From Anaerolineae bacterium (lineage in GTDB: Bacteria > Chloroflexota > Anaerolineae > Aggregatilineales > Phototrophicaceae), in the NCBI GenBank assembly GCA_013360465.1, contig JABWBO010000034.1, forward strand, positions 1 to 57,310: a stretch of 57,310 nt of DNA, written 5' to 3'. Shown in pieces: positions 1-10,400 of this stretch. The translations under genes were made by a program, and so were the position numbers. A model generated the notes under the pieces. That model saw only the letters and a program-made list of their open reading frames with translations. It was not told the origin of the DNA and made no database searches. Numbering within the stretch: the stretch's first letter is position 1; each line of letters begins with the position of its first letter.

Positions 1-69
1 CGCCTTAAACCAGCGGTACGCGGTTCGATAGTGGACACCCACCTGCTTGGCATAATCGCTCAGTTTCAT
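1..69 (-). CDS. IS607-family serine recombinase TnpA, N-terminal fragment cut by the window edge
   Basis: Read leftwards from an ATG at 69-67, 23 codons are visible. The protein begins MKLSDYAKQVGV and continues with RTAYRWFKA, the MerR-like helix-turn-helix typical of the N terminus of IS607-type transposases. The catalytic serine recombinase domain and any TnpB would lie outside the window to the left. A second in-frame ATG sits two codons upstream at 75. A promoter (TTGACA at 104-99, CATACT at 82-77) places the expected transcript start almost on the start codon and there is no ribosome binding site, so the message may be leaderless. IS607 elements lack terminal inverted repeats and target duplications, so the element boundary cannot be set from this sequence. 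The family call rests on 23 residues. Confidence 0.7.
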   Translation of the reverse strand, partial: MKLSDYAKQVGVHYRTAYRWFKA

Positions 70-76
70 GTACATC

Positions 77-104
77 AGTATGCACGAAAGTACATCTTTG
101 TCAA
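77..104 (-). promoter_or_regulatory. promoter of the IS607-type tnpA
   Basis: On the minus strand a perfect TTGACA (104-99) is followed after 16 bases by CATACT (82-77). The predicted start of transcription is near 70, directly at the ATG of tnpA. GTACATC occurs twice, at 70-76 and 90-96, around the -10 region; short direct repeats of this kind could serve as recombinase binding sites, which is inference. Confidence 0.55.
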
Positions 105-144
105 TATGCGCCGCGAACGTCAATCAATACTACGGACTCTACAT

Positions 145-162
145 CTTAGAGCGCGCTCTAAG
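145..162. promoter_or_regulatory. perfect 18-base palindrome
   Basis: CTTAGAGCGCGCTCTAAG is a perfect palindrome with no loop, lying in the 168-base space between the transposase start and the 3' end of the EamA gene. With no spacer and no T-run it looks more like a protein-binding site than an intrinsic terminator. Its role is unknown. Confidence 0.4.
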
Positions 163-237
163 TCAAGACCTCAATTTCGCCCGGTTTGAATGCAGCGGCG
201 TGTCTGAGCATTTCACCGAAGTTCTCACGCAGCCGGG

Positions 238-1431
238 TCAGCCGTCGGGCGCGGCAGGCTCCTGATCGCGATCCGGGCGGCGGGGGCGGGTCTGCTCCAG
301 GTTGTCCAGGAACACCGACAGGTCCGGACCGTTGAGCGTCGTGTTCTTCAGCATCGGTAGGGGCTGCACCGGCTTGTTGTCCGCCCCCATCATCTGGCGG
401 ATCATCTCCATCTCGACGGTGGTCAGCGATTCCATCACCCGGTGTTCGTTGTCATGCTCCGGTCTGCCGAAGGCGCGGTGAAAGGCGATGCGCTGAAACT
501 GCACGTTCGCCATGTCGCGCACCAGCAGCCCATAGATGTTCAGTCCGGCGGGGCGCAGGTCTTCCGAGCGGATCAGCAGGATGCTGCCGATCAGCAGCGC
601 CACGCCGATGGACTGCGGCGGAGTCAGGCGGTCGCCCAGGATGAAGAACGCCAGCACCAGCGCCACGCCGATCTCGGCGATGGCGATGATCGCCGTGCGC
701 AAACTGCCGAAGATCGACACCGAGGCGAACATCGCCAGCCGCGAAAGCGCCGTCGTGATTCCCAGGATGAAGATCGGTCCCATGCTGGCATTCAGCGCCG
801 CTCCTTCGAGCGGCTGCCCGACCGCCGCCCACGCCATGACCACCACCACGCCCATCGTCGTCAGGATGTACAGGGTGGCGGTCGTCGGCGGCATCTCGTA
901 CAGGACGTACTGGCTGAGGATGACCGTGCCGGCGAACATCAGGGCGCTGCCGATCATCAGCCCGACGCCGAAGAAATCCAGCGGTTTGCTGCCCAGCGTG
1001 GTCAGCAGCAGCAGCGCCAGCACGGCAAGCGCCACGCGCAGCAGCGTCCGCCGGTCGATAGGTTCACCGCCGATGTGCGACATCAACAGGGCGAAGACCA
1101 GATACATGCCGTTGATCAACTGCACCATCGAGGCGTCGAGGAACTGCAAGCCGCCGTAGTAGAACAGCGAACCGATGCCGTTGACCAGCCCGACCACGAC
1201 GCAGCCGAGCAGCCCCGCCGGGTAGATGAAGATGAAGCGTCGGAAGAAGAGCAGGTAGACCAGCCAGAGCAGGGCGACGGCGACTACCGTGCGGAACGCC
1301 GCCACCGTGAACGGGTCGGCTCCGGCGAGGATCGCCTGTTTGCCGAAGATCGGCGCGACACCCAGGAAGAGCGGGGTAGCGATGGCGGCGAACGCCGCGC
1401 GGCGCAGGTCTGCGCCGTGCCGGGCAGCCAC
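238..1431 (-). CDS. EamA/DMT-family transporter with a long cytoplasmic C-terminal extension
   Basis: This is a 397-residue polytopic membrane protein with the two tandem EamA halves of the drug/metabolite transporter superfamily. About ten hydrophobic segments fill residues 10-288, including the motif GVAPIFGKQAI in the first helix and IAIAEIGVALVLAFFILGD near the end. Substrates of this family (amino acids, metabolites, drugs) cannot be predicted from sequence. Unusually, about 105 hydrophilic residues follow the last helix, rich in Arg, Asp and Pro at the end; typical members stop near 300 residues. The GTG start lies 5 bases after the stop of the upstream receiver-histidine kinase, and AAGGGG is placed 9 bases before it. 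It is the last gene of the sensory array and may be its transport output, which is inference. Confidence 0.88.
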   Translation of the reverse strand: MAARHGADLRRAAFAAIATPLFLGVAPIFGKQAILAGADPFTVAAFRTVVAVALLWLVYLLFFRRFIFIYPAGLLGCVVVGLVNGIGSLFYYGGLQFLDASMVQLINGMYLVFALLMSHIGGEPIDRRTLLRVALAVLALLLLTTLGSKPLDFFGVGLMIGSALMFAGTVILSQYVLYEMPPTTATLYILTTMGVVVVMAWAAVGQPLEGAALNASMGPIFILGITTALSRLAMFASVSIFGSLRTAIIAIAEIGVALVLAFFILGDRLTPPQSIGVALLIGSILLIRSEDLRPAGLNIYGLLVRDMANVQFQRIAFHRAFGRPEHDNEHRVMESLTTVEMEMIRQMMGADNKPVQPLPMLKNTTLNGPDLSVFLDNLEQTRPRRPDRDQEPAAPDG

Positions 1432-1436
1432 AGCGG

Positions 1437-2696
1437 TCAGCCCCTTGCGCGGGGTCGCGGCGTCGCGACGAGCGGCAGGACGATGCTGAAGGTCGTTCCC
1501 GGCGGCGCAAGCGGGTTGAAGCCGGGACTCTCGACCGCGATCTGCCCACCGTGCGCCTCGATGATGCCCTTGACGACGGCGAGTCCCAAGCCGATGCCGC
1601 CGCCGCGAAACGAAGTCTTGCTGGTGCTGTGCAGATCGGGGTTTTCGCTGGAAAAGAAGCGCTCAAAGATCGACCCGCAGTCTTCCGGCGAGATGCCGAT
1701 GCCGGTGTCGCGGAAGATCAGCCGGATGCGGTCGTTCTCCGGCTGGCAGGCGAGCGTGATGACGCCGCCGTCGGGCGTGAACTTGATGGCGTTGCTGATC
1801 AGGTTGCGGAATGCCAGCGAGAGCAGCTCCCAGTCGGCGACGACGCGCGTGTTCCACTGCGTCTTGTTGAACTGCACGGTCAGCCGCCGCTCGCCGATGG
1901 CGCGCGCGTAAACCTGCAATGCCCGTTCGGTCAGGTCGCCCAGGTTGCAGGGACCGATGGTCAGCTCGATCTGATTGGTCATGATGCGGCTGATGGTCAG
2001 AATCTCGTCGATGATGTTCTGCATCCGCAGGATCGACTCGGTCAGCCCTTCAAAGAGCATCTTGAGATTGGGGTTGCTCTGCCCCAGGCTCCGCAGTTCC
2101 GGGTTCTCTTCCAGCAGGCGGTTGTAGCCGATCACCAGGGTCAGCGGGGTGCGCAGTTCGTGGGCGGTGAGCTGGATGAAGACGTCCTTCATGCGGTCGA
2201 AGCGCTCTAACTGCCGGTTCATCCGCTCCAGATCGCGGATACGCGTTTCCAGTCGGCTGACCACCTCGCGGATGTAGCGCGTCTGTGCATCGTTGAGCGG
2301 CGCTGCATCGGTCACATCGCGCCCGCCGGTCAGGTAGAAGGCGACCCGGTCCAGCAGATGATCGATATCGATGGGCTTGGTCATATAGCCGGTGATGCCC
2401 GCCGCCTGGGTCAGCTCGCGGTGTTCCGCCAGGGTCATCGCCGTGAGGGCGACGATAGGCGTCGCAGCGAAGGGGGGGTCGGCGCGCAGCATGGTGGTGA
2501 TCTCGCGTCCGGTCAGGTCGGGCAGGTTGATGTCCACCAGGATCAGATCGGGGCGCGTCCGCCGCGCGATGTCGATGCCGTCCAGCCCGCAGTCTGCCAC
2601 CTGGACATGATAACCACCGTAGCGCAGCGCGCGTTCCACAAGCGACCGGCTGGCGGCGTCGTCCTCGATGTACAGGATGCTTTGCTGCTTGTTCAA
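1437..2696 (-). CDS. response regulator receiver-histidine kinase (REC-HisKA-HATPase)
   Basis: A 419-residue soluble protein. Residues 5-122 form a receiver domain with acidic residues EDD at 11-13, phospho-acceptor Asp55, Thr85 and Lys107. A coiled coil at about 140-168 leads to a HisKA helix with His179 in the motif TAHELRTPLT. The ATPase domain has an N box (NLISNAIKF, Asn302), a G1 box (DTGIGI, about 330) and a G2 box (GGGIGLGLAVV, about 365). All catalytic elements look intact, so it should be an active kinase whose activity is gated by an upstream phosphorylated receiver rather than by a ligand. The start is TTG, with a GGGGG run about 12 bases before it. A weak terminator-like hairpin separates it from the threonine synthase fusion upstream, so it may be expressed at a different level. 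Confidence 0.92.
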   Translation of the reverse strand: MNKQQSILYIEDDAASRSLVERALRYGGYHVQVADCGLDGIDIARRTRPDLILVDINLPDLTGREITTMLRADPPFAATPIVALTAMTLAEHRELTQAAGITGYMTKPIDIDHLLDRVAFYLTGGRDVTDAAPLNDAQTRYIREVVSRLETRIRDLERMNRQLERFDRMKDVFIQLTAHELRTPLTLVIGYNRLLEENPELRSLGQSNPNLKMLFEGLTESILRMQNIIDEILTISRIMTNQIELTIGPCNLGDLTERALQVYARAIGERRLTVQFNKTQWNTRVVADWELLSLAFRNLISNAIKFTPDGGVITLACQPENDRIRLIFRDTGIGISPEDCGSIFERFFSSENPDLHSTSKTSFRGGGIGLGLAVVKGIIEAHGGQIAVESPGFNPLAPPGTTFSIVLPLVATPRPRARG

Positions 2697-2749
2697 GGCG
2701 ACTTTACCCCCATCTTTCCATTCCCCCTGCCTAAGCCCCGGCGGGCGGC

Positions 2750-2776
2750 AAAAAAACGTTGGGAGCCACGCGGCTC
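2750..2776 (-). terminator. possible internal terminator or attenuator in the sensory array
   Basis: On the minus strand GAGCC (2776-2772), a 4-base loop and GGCTC (2767-2763) are followed after 6 bases by seven T residues (2756-2750). The stem is short and the T-run is slightly distant, so it is probably a partial terminator. It lies in the 84-base gap between the threonine synthase fusion and the receiver-kinase, the largest gap in this ten-gene array. Confidence 0.45.
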
Positions 2777-2780
2777 TTGT

Positions 2781-4484
2781 CTATTCCAGATCGTGGACGA
2801 GCGTATCGATCACATCTTCGCTGATCGCCGAGCCTTTTTGCAGCAGCAGCTTGACCTGCTCGTTGAGCCGGGCGCGTTCGCGGGCGGTCAGCTCCTTGGC
2901 GCTGATCACCACAATCGGGATGGTACACAGGTCGGGATCCGTCTTCATGGTGTCGATCACCTCGAAGCCATCGACATCCGGCATCATCAGATCGGTGATC
3001 ACCATATCGGGGAGCATCTGCCGCACCAGCTTCAGACCGCTGGCGCCGTCGTGCGCCAGCGCGACTTCGAGCGCGCCGCCCGCTTGCAGCATGCGCTTGA
3101 TCAGGCGCGCTGAATCGGCGTTGTCTTCGATCACCACCACCCGCCGCACCTGCCCTTCGATCTGATCCAGGGCAGAAACGATGCCCTCCTGCGGCACGTT
3201 GGGGATGTTGGCGCGCTCCGACAGGTCAATCGAACGCTGCCAGCGTTCGCCCAGGATTTGCGTCTCGACCGGCATGGTGTGACCGGAGCAGTTGACGACC
3301 ACCACGTCGTCGGGCTTGATCACCCCGGACTGGACCATCTTGAACAAGCCGGCGAAGGTCACGCCGGTCGCCGGTTCGACAGAAATGCCCTCGCTGCGCG
3401 CCAGGATGCGGATGGCGTTGAAGGCTTCCTCGTCGGATGCGTCGAAGAAACCGCCGCCGTACTGCTGGACGTAATCATAAAGCAGCTCGTAGGCGCGTCC
3501 CGGATTGCCGGTCGCCAGCGTGGCGATGATCGTCTGGGGATCATCCACCGGGATGGCGATGCGCTGCCCGCGCCGGAACGCCTGCACCATCGGGGCGCAG
3601 CCGGTGGACTGGATATTCGCCAGCCGGGGCATACGGTCTACCAGACCGAAATCGAGCATCTCGCGGAAACCCTTGCCGACGCCGATCGGTCCCATGCCGC
3701 CGCTGACCCCTTGCAGGAACCAGTCCGGCGTGACCCAGCGCTGCCCCTCTGCCAGCGAGTCGCCGAGCTGCTCGGCGATCTCGTAAGCGATGGTCTTCAT
3801 CGCTTCGATGGCGGCGACGCTCTTGATGCCCCGGTCAAGGAAGATGCCCTGCCGTTTGGCGAAGCGCGCGGCGAGTTCTTTGGTTTGATCGTAGGTCCCG
3901 GTGATCTTGATGACTTCTGCGCCGTACAGCGCCGCCTCGCGCATCTTGTCGCCCGGTGTCAGGCTCGGAAAGAACGCCCACAGCTTGATCCCCGCCCGCG
4001 CGCAGTAGGCGGCATAGGCGATGGCGACATTGCCGGTGCTGGCAACCACCACCGCATCGACGCCGATCTCTTTGAGCGCGGAGACGGCGACCGCCGCCTG
4101 CCGGTCCTTGAAACTGGCGGTCGGTCCCTGACGCTCATCCTTGATGTACAGGTTCTTCAAGCCGAGCATCGACGCCAGCGCCCGTGACCGGAGCAGCGGC
4201 GTACCGCCTTCGCCCATGCTGATGATATTGTCGGGGTTATAGATCGGCAGGACTTCCTTGTAGCGCCACAGCCCTTCACGCCGCCCACGCAGCGACTCCA
4301 GCCATTCCTCGACGTTGATCTGGTCCAGGTCATAGCGCGCTTCCAGCATGACTTCGCCGCAGGCTGGACAGCCCGCGACTCGCCGGTCCAACGGGACGCG
4401 GGTGCGGCAGTTGGTGCATTCAAGAGTTATGGCTTTGTTCAAAGTCCGCCGCTCAATCTCTGTCGAGGAAGCCTTTGACTTCAT
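2781..4484 (-). CDS. threonine synthase-like PLP enzyme fused to a response regulator receiver domain
   Basis: A 567-residue two-part protein. Residues 23-42 hold a CxxC...CxxC zinc-ribbon-like pair. Residues 85-415 form a fold-type II PLP enzyme of threonine synthase type: Schiff-base Lys126 in GPTASFKDRQ, the phosphate-binding loop ASTGNVAIA near 148, and the glycine-rich GVSGGMGPIGVGKGF near 259. Threonine synthase converts O-phosphohomoserine to threonine; related enzymes cannot be excluded. Residues 447-567 form a receiver domain with Glu453/Asp454, phospho-acceptor Asp498 in VITDLMMPDVDG, Ser528 and a possible Lys550. The long start overlaps the giant kinase by 32 bases; a TTG at 4442, giving MNKAITLEC, is an alternative that avoids the overlap. 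Placement in a sensor array suggests phosphorylation-controlled enzyme activity or location, which is inference. Confidence 0.9.
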   Translation of the reverse strand: MKSKASSTEIERRTLNKAITLECTNCRTRVPLDRRVAGCPACGEVMLEARYDLDQINVEEWLESLRGRREGLWRYKEVLPIYNPDNIISMGEGGTPLLRSRALASMLGLKNLYIKDERQGPTASFKDRQAAVAVSALKEIGVDAVVVASTGNVAIAYAAYCARAGIKLWAFFPSLTPGDKMREAALYGAEVIKITGTYDQTKELAARFAKRQGIFLDRGIKSVAAIEAMKTIAYEIAEQLGDSLAEGQRWVTPDWFLQGVSGGMGPIGVGKGFREMLDFGLVDRMPRLANIQSTGCAPMVQAFRRGQRIAIPVDDPQTIIATLATGNPGRAYELLYDYVQQYGGGFFDASDEEAFNAIRILARSEGISVEPATGVTFAGLFKMVQSGVIKPDDVVVVNCSGHTMPVETQILGERWQRSIDLSERANIPNVPQEGIVSALDQIEGQVRRVVVIEDNADSARLIKRMLQAGGALEVALAHDGASGLKLVRQMLPDMVITDLMMPDVDGFEVIDTMKTDPDLCTIPIVVISAKELTARERARLNEQVKLLLQKGSAISEDVIDTLVHDLE

Positions 4485-7400
4485 CCAGCAGTTCGCGATA
4501 TTCGTTGGTGGTGATATTGGATTTGAACAGCACCGCCAGGTTCATCAACTGCTGACGTTCTTCGTTGGTTAAGGCTTCGCCGGTGACGATCAGGATCGGG
4601 ATAGTAGCGGTTTCCGGGTTGTTTCGCAACTCCTGCACCACCTGGAAGCCATCCATGTCCGGCATACGCAGGTCCAGGATGATCAAGTTCGGACGGCGGC
4701 GCGCCACTATCGCGATACCTTCCATGCCGCTGCTGGCGGCGATGACCTTATAACGCCCGCTCTGCGCGAGGATCTGCTGGATCAGGCGCGAGTGTTCCGG
4801 CTGATCGTCGATGATCAGGATGCGGTCCACATGGCTTTCGATCTCGGCATCCTTGACCGCCGTGATGATGTCGTCGGGCAGGAACGGACGCTGCACGAAC
4901 CTGAACGCGCCGGCATCCAGCACCCGCTGCGCTTCGCCGGAAAGCGAAACCACGATCACCGGGATATCCAGCGTGTCGTCGCGATCCTTGAGATGCTTCA
5001 GGATGTCCCAGCCCGTGCCGTTGGCGAAGTTCACATCCATGATGATCAGGGTCGGATGCAGCCCGCTCGCCATCGCTTCCGCCTCAAGCGGGATGGTCGC
5101 CGCGAAAATCTCGAAGCCTTCCCGTGCCAGCGCCCGCCGGAATTGATCCACCATGTCGGGTGCGTCCTCGATCAGCAGGATTTGCCGCTTGCGCGTCATG
5201 ATTCGCTGGAGATCCGTGCTGGTATCGACCAGCTCGGAAGGAGGCTGCTGCATCTTCAGAGGACCGGTGACATTGCGCGAGACCAGCTTGCCGGTCTCCT
5301 TCAGTTGATCGGTTTTGCGCTTGGTCTGCTCTTCGGTGTCCACAACCGGCTCGATGGGCATGACGACCGAGAAGGTCGAGCCGATATTGACCGTAGACTG
5401 CACGAGCATCTGCCCGCCCTGCATCTCGACCAGGGATTTGGCGATGGGCAAGCCGAGACCCGTACCGCCCGCCGTGCGCGTCAGCGACGAGTCCACCTGG
5501 CGGAACGCCTCGAACAGGAGCGGAATGTCTTTTTCGGCGATGCCGATACCGGTATCGGTCACGTCGATGCGCACCAGCTTTTTGCCCGTCTCGCCGTCGC
5601 GCACCGGGTAGGCGCTGATGGTGATCGACCCTTCGCGGGTGAACTTCGATGCATTGGAGACCAGGTTGAGCAGCACCTGGCGGATGCGAAACTCATCGCC
5701 ATAGGCTTTCGGCAGGTCCGGGGCGAGATCGGCGATGATGTCGATTGCTTTGTCCTTGACCAGTCCGATGCCGATGGAACGCACGCCGTCGATCACCGTC
5801 TTGACTTCGAAGTAGTCGAACTGCAAGTCCATCTTGCCAGCGGCGATCTTCGCCTGATCCAGGATATCGTTGATCAGGTTGAGCAGGTGCATACCGCTGT
5901 TGTAGATCGTCGTCAGGTCCTGCTCCTGCATCTCCGTCAGCGCGCCGTCGATGCCTTTGAGGATTACGCGGCTGAAACCGATGATCGAGTTCAGCGGGGT
6001 GCGCAGCTCGTGACTCATGTTCGCCAGGAAGTCGCTTTTCAGGCGATCCAGCTCGCGGAGCGCATCGTTCTGTGTCTGCACGCGCTCGAGCAGCTGCTGG
6101 TTCTGCACGATGGCGGAGAGCGTCCCAGCGAGCGTCAGCAGCAGGGTCAGCGTGTCTTCATTGAAGGCATTGACTTGGTCGCTTTCTAGAAGCACCACGC
6201 CAACCAGCTGCGTGCCGGAAGTCAGCGGGACGATCATGGCGCTGCGCGCGCGCTCATCGACCGGCAGATAGCGCGTTTCGCTGGCGAGATCGTCCAACCG
6301 GACGGAGCGGCGGGAATTGGCGGCGCTGGCGATCAGATTTTGCGAGATATCCAGGCGCACCTCGCTCAATTCCGAAAGCGGCTGACCGCTTCCGGAGAGG
6401 GCGATCGGGCGCAGCATGGTGAACTCGTTCTCCTCGGAGTCGAGATACTGCTCTGGCAGATAAACAGCGACCGAAAGGGCAATCAGCGAATTTGCCAGCT
6501 CATTCGCGACGTTCTGCACCGCATGCGAAAGCGTATCGGCGCTGGCGGCTGCCGTGGTGACGTTGAACAGGAAGCCCATTTCATTCGCGCGCTGCCGCGC
6601 CTGATCGTACAACTGCGCGTTGTCGATGGCGGTCGCCACCTGACCGGCGAGCGTGGTCAGCACCAGCACGTCGTCGCCGTCGAAGGCGTTAGGGATGTTC
6701 GACTGCACGTCCAGCGCGCCCACGACCCGCCCCTTGAGGACGAGCGGGATCGCCATTTCCGAGCGCGTGTCCGGCAGGTACGGGTTCGGGCGGTGGATGA
6801 CGTGCGCGTCGGCGGTGTCGGCGGCGATAGTCGGGCGGGCGGTCGCCGTCACCTGCCCGATGACCGACTGCGATCCTTTTTGCAGCTTGTGACCGATGCT
6901 CAACAACTGCTGACCGGCGGACCCGGTGCTGGCGCGCAGACGCGCCCAGCGGTCTTCTTCGTCCATCAGGAAGATTTGAACATGGTCGTAGTCGAAGCGC
7001 TCACGGATCAGATCGACGATGCGCGGCAGCAGCACGTCGAGGTCGAGCAGCGAGCCGGCGATCTGGCTCACTTCCGAAGAGGTCACCAGCTGGCGAGAAC
7101 GCCGCTCTGCCTGACGCAGCGAGCGTGTGGCTTCCAGACGCAGCGACGCCTGTTCGGCGAAGGAGCGGTAGATGCGCTGATCACGCTCGTTGTAGCGATG
7201 CGGCTGTCCCGACCCCAGGATGAGGCAGCCGATGGAGCGCCCGCCGGCACGCAGCGGCAGGATGGCGAGCGAGCGCAGGCTTAGGCTGGCGAGACCGATG
7301 CGCTCGATTTCCGAAAGAGACGGGTCGGTCTCGGCATCATCGAGCGTGATCAGTTCCGGCGTCGCAAGCAGCCGCCAGGCGGGGAACTGCTCTTCGGTCA

Positions 7401-10400
7401 GGCTGATGCCCGCCAGATCGACAATTTCCTCGCCGGCGGCGTACCAGGTGGCGGAGATGCGCGCCAGGGCGTTGGGCACATCCCAGGCGGCGCTGACCAG
7501 ACTGACGGCGAGCGCCTGGGAGATCTGCGGTCCGAGCAGATAATCGGCGACGATCTTCAGGATGTCTTCCGGCTCTGAGGCGTCGCCCAGGGCGCGGCTG
7601 GCTTGATACAGCTTGCTCGTCTCTTCCAGGGTGGACTGGATGCGTTCGAGCAGCAGATAGTTGTCCAGGACGACCGATGCGCTGTCGGCGATGGCGCTGA
7701 GGTAGCGCCCTTCGCCCGACTGGAAGCGGCGCGGGAAGTGGTAGCCGACGAACAGCACGCCGGTGCTGGCGTCCTGCGCTTGCAGCGTCACCACAGCAAT
7801 CGCCCGTATGTTGCCGATCCTGAGCAGATCGGCTTCCAGCGGGGTGGGACGGCTGAGCGCGCGCAGATCGTCCAGGAACATGGTCGGCAGCGATATCAAG
7901 TCATGGTGTTTGAGCAGATCTTTGAAGTCCACCGGATCGGCGTCCATCGCTACGTTGAACAGCTCGACGGGTTCGCCCTCGATACTGACGTAAGCGGCGA
8001 ACATGTCCGGGTTGAGTGTGGCAAGCGAGCGCTGCAAGGCTTGGGCGATGTTCTCCTGGGAACGCGCGCGGCTGATCATGGCGGTCGCGTCGTAGAGCTG
8101 CGCCGTCTCCTGCAGGGCGGTCGTCGTGCTGCGGAACAGATAGCGGTTATCCAGCGTGACGGCGGCGCTGTCGTTGAGCGTCAGCAGGAACTGCTCGCGT
8201 TCAGGCGAGAAGTCTTCCAGGCGATCATATTCCAGGATGATCCAGCCCAGCGGAACCTGACCGCGCGTGCGCAGCGGCAGCACCGCCAGTGATTGGATGT
8301 TGCGCTTTAGAAGCGCGATGCGGACGGCATCATCCAGCTCGAAGTCCGAGGCGACATCGCGGATGAACTGCACCTTGTCCGGGTCGAGCAGCTCATCTGG
8401 CAGTGCCCACGCGCCAAGGTCGCCGCTCATGGACCGGGCGATCTCGATGCCGGCGTCATCCGGCTTGAGCAGCACGACGTAAGCTTCGCTCGGCTCCTGC
8501 GTGCTGATCTGCCCGATGATCTGATCGAGTACGTCGTCGATGGTCTCCGACTCGCTCAGGGCGCGCGATGTCTCATAGAGGGCGACCGTCTCGCGCAGGT
8601 TGGCTTCCAGCGTGCGTTCCAGGCGGCGCAAGCCGGTGATGTCCTGGAAGGCGGTGATGATCGCCGTCATCGCGCCGTCGACATCGAACAGCGGCGCGGA
8701 GGTGATCAGCAGGTCCATTTCGCTGCCATCCGCCAGCAGGATCGAGATGTCATCGCTCGATTCCGGGTCGCCGGTCTCCGCCGCTGTGCGGAACGGCAGC
8801 CCCTCGTCTGGATAGGGGGTATCCGTGCCGCTGCGCATCAGGCGGAAATTGTCCGGGCTGATGACTACGCCTTCGCTCAGCGCTTCGCCGAGAATAGAGA
8901 CTGCCTGGGCGTTGTACTGGACGACGCCGAACGTCGCGGCATCGACCACCGCGACGCCCGCCGGCAGCGTACTCAGGATGGCGCCCAGGCGCTCGCGCTC
9001 GCGCTCAGCGTCGCCGAACAGCCGTCGGTTTTCGACAGCGACGGAGATCTGTGCCGCCAGCGTCTTGATCAGCTGCTCGTCGTTCTCGTCCAAATCCGGC
9101 GCAGAGCGCGACCGTCCGACCATGACCGTGCCGATCACCTCACTGCCGCGCCGCACCGGCGTGACGAGGTGTTTCCCGTAGAGATTCAGCACCGGTTCCG
9201 GCAGTTCCGCCAGCGACGGGAAGGCGCTCGGTTCGTTGATCAGCAGGGTGCGCTTCTCCAGGAAGGCGAGGCTGATCGGGGTGCGGTCGGTCGCCAGATC
9301 GTAGAACTCGGGGCGTTCGTTGCTGCTCTGCGTGACGCCGGGCAGCCGCTGGGTGACTTTCTCCAGGATCGTACCCTGGCTGTTGACCAGCGCCAGCAGC
9401 CAGCGGTCGTACTGCGCCGGTTGAGCGACGCGGGCGAAGACTTCGCCGACGCTTTCCTCGAACGCACTGCCGACCGCCGCCGCCAGCTGACCGGCTTCCG
9501 CCAGCGCCAGCGCGCGCTGCGCCTGCACCTGCGCTTCCTGGAATGCCAGGATGCTTTCGACCGCGGCAGCGGCTTGATCGCTGACCGCCTGCGCGAAGTT
9601 GATCAGCGGTTCCGGGAAGGCGTCGGGCTGGTCGCTTTCCAGCAGGATCAAGCCGTAGAAGCGCAGACGTGAGCGCATCGGGGCGAGCAGCACCGCCCGC
9701 GACCCGCTGCGTTCCGAGAGGATGCGCACGGCGTCCCAGCCGCGCACGTCGACGCGCACGTCCGGGAAGTAGACGGCGGCTTCTTCCTCTTTGAGGATGT
9801 CCGCCAGGGGCACAGCCGCGCGCGGCAGCCGCAGCCCGACGTGAATATCCGCCTGTGCCGGTTCCGCCTGGGGCGGGTGTACGTATACACAGTCGAGATA
9901 GGCTGCCTGGTAGCTCGCGCCCGGCGCGGAAAAGACCGACAGACGGGCGATATTCGAACCGCCAGAGGCGATGCCGTTCACCGCCGCCGCGAACACGCCG
10001 GGCAGATCGCCCGCGCCGGAGATGGCGCGGCTGGCGCTGTACAGCCGCCGCGTCTCGTCCAGGGCGCTCTCGCTCTGTTCGAGCAGCCGCCGGTTTTGCA
10101 GCACCGTACTCATCTGACTGGTCAGGGCGCGGTAAACTTCGAGTTCGTCTTCGCCCAGATAGCGCGCCTCGCTGCCCAGGATGAAGAACAGGGCGATCGG
10201 CTGATTGACGCTGAACAGCGGCATGATGACGACGTGTTTGCTGCCGCGCATCCGCAGATAGTCGAAGAAAGGTCCCTGTCCATCTTCTGATTCTTGCAGC
10301 AGCACCGGGTCGCGCCGGCGCAGCGGCGAATCCTCAGAGACCGGCAGATCGATAGTCGTCGTCTCGACGATCATCTGCCCCTGTGAGGAGCGGGCTGCCA

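Noticed and set aside
68-265. A 65-codon open frame on the plus strand at the left edge
   Set aside because: It starts inside the tnpA start region on the opposite strand, has no ribosome site and runs into the 3' end of the EamA gene.
442-1911. A long plus-strand open frame across the EamA and receiver-kinase genes
   Set aside because: It is antisense to two clear genes, and its product is dominated by Arg, Gln, His and Asp, the usual result of reading a GC-rich gene backwards.
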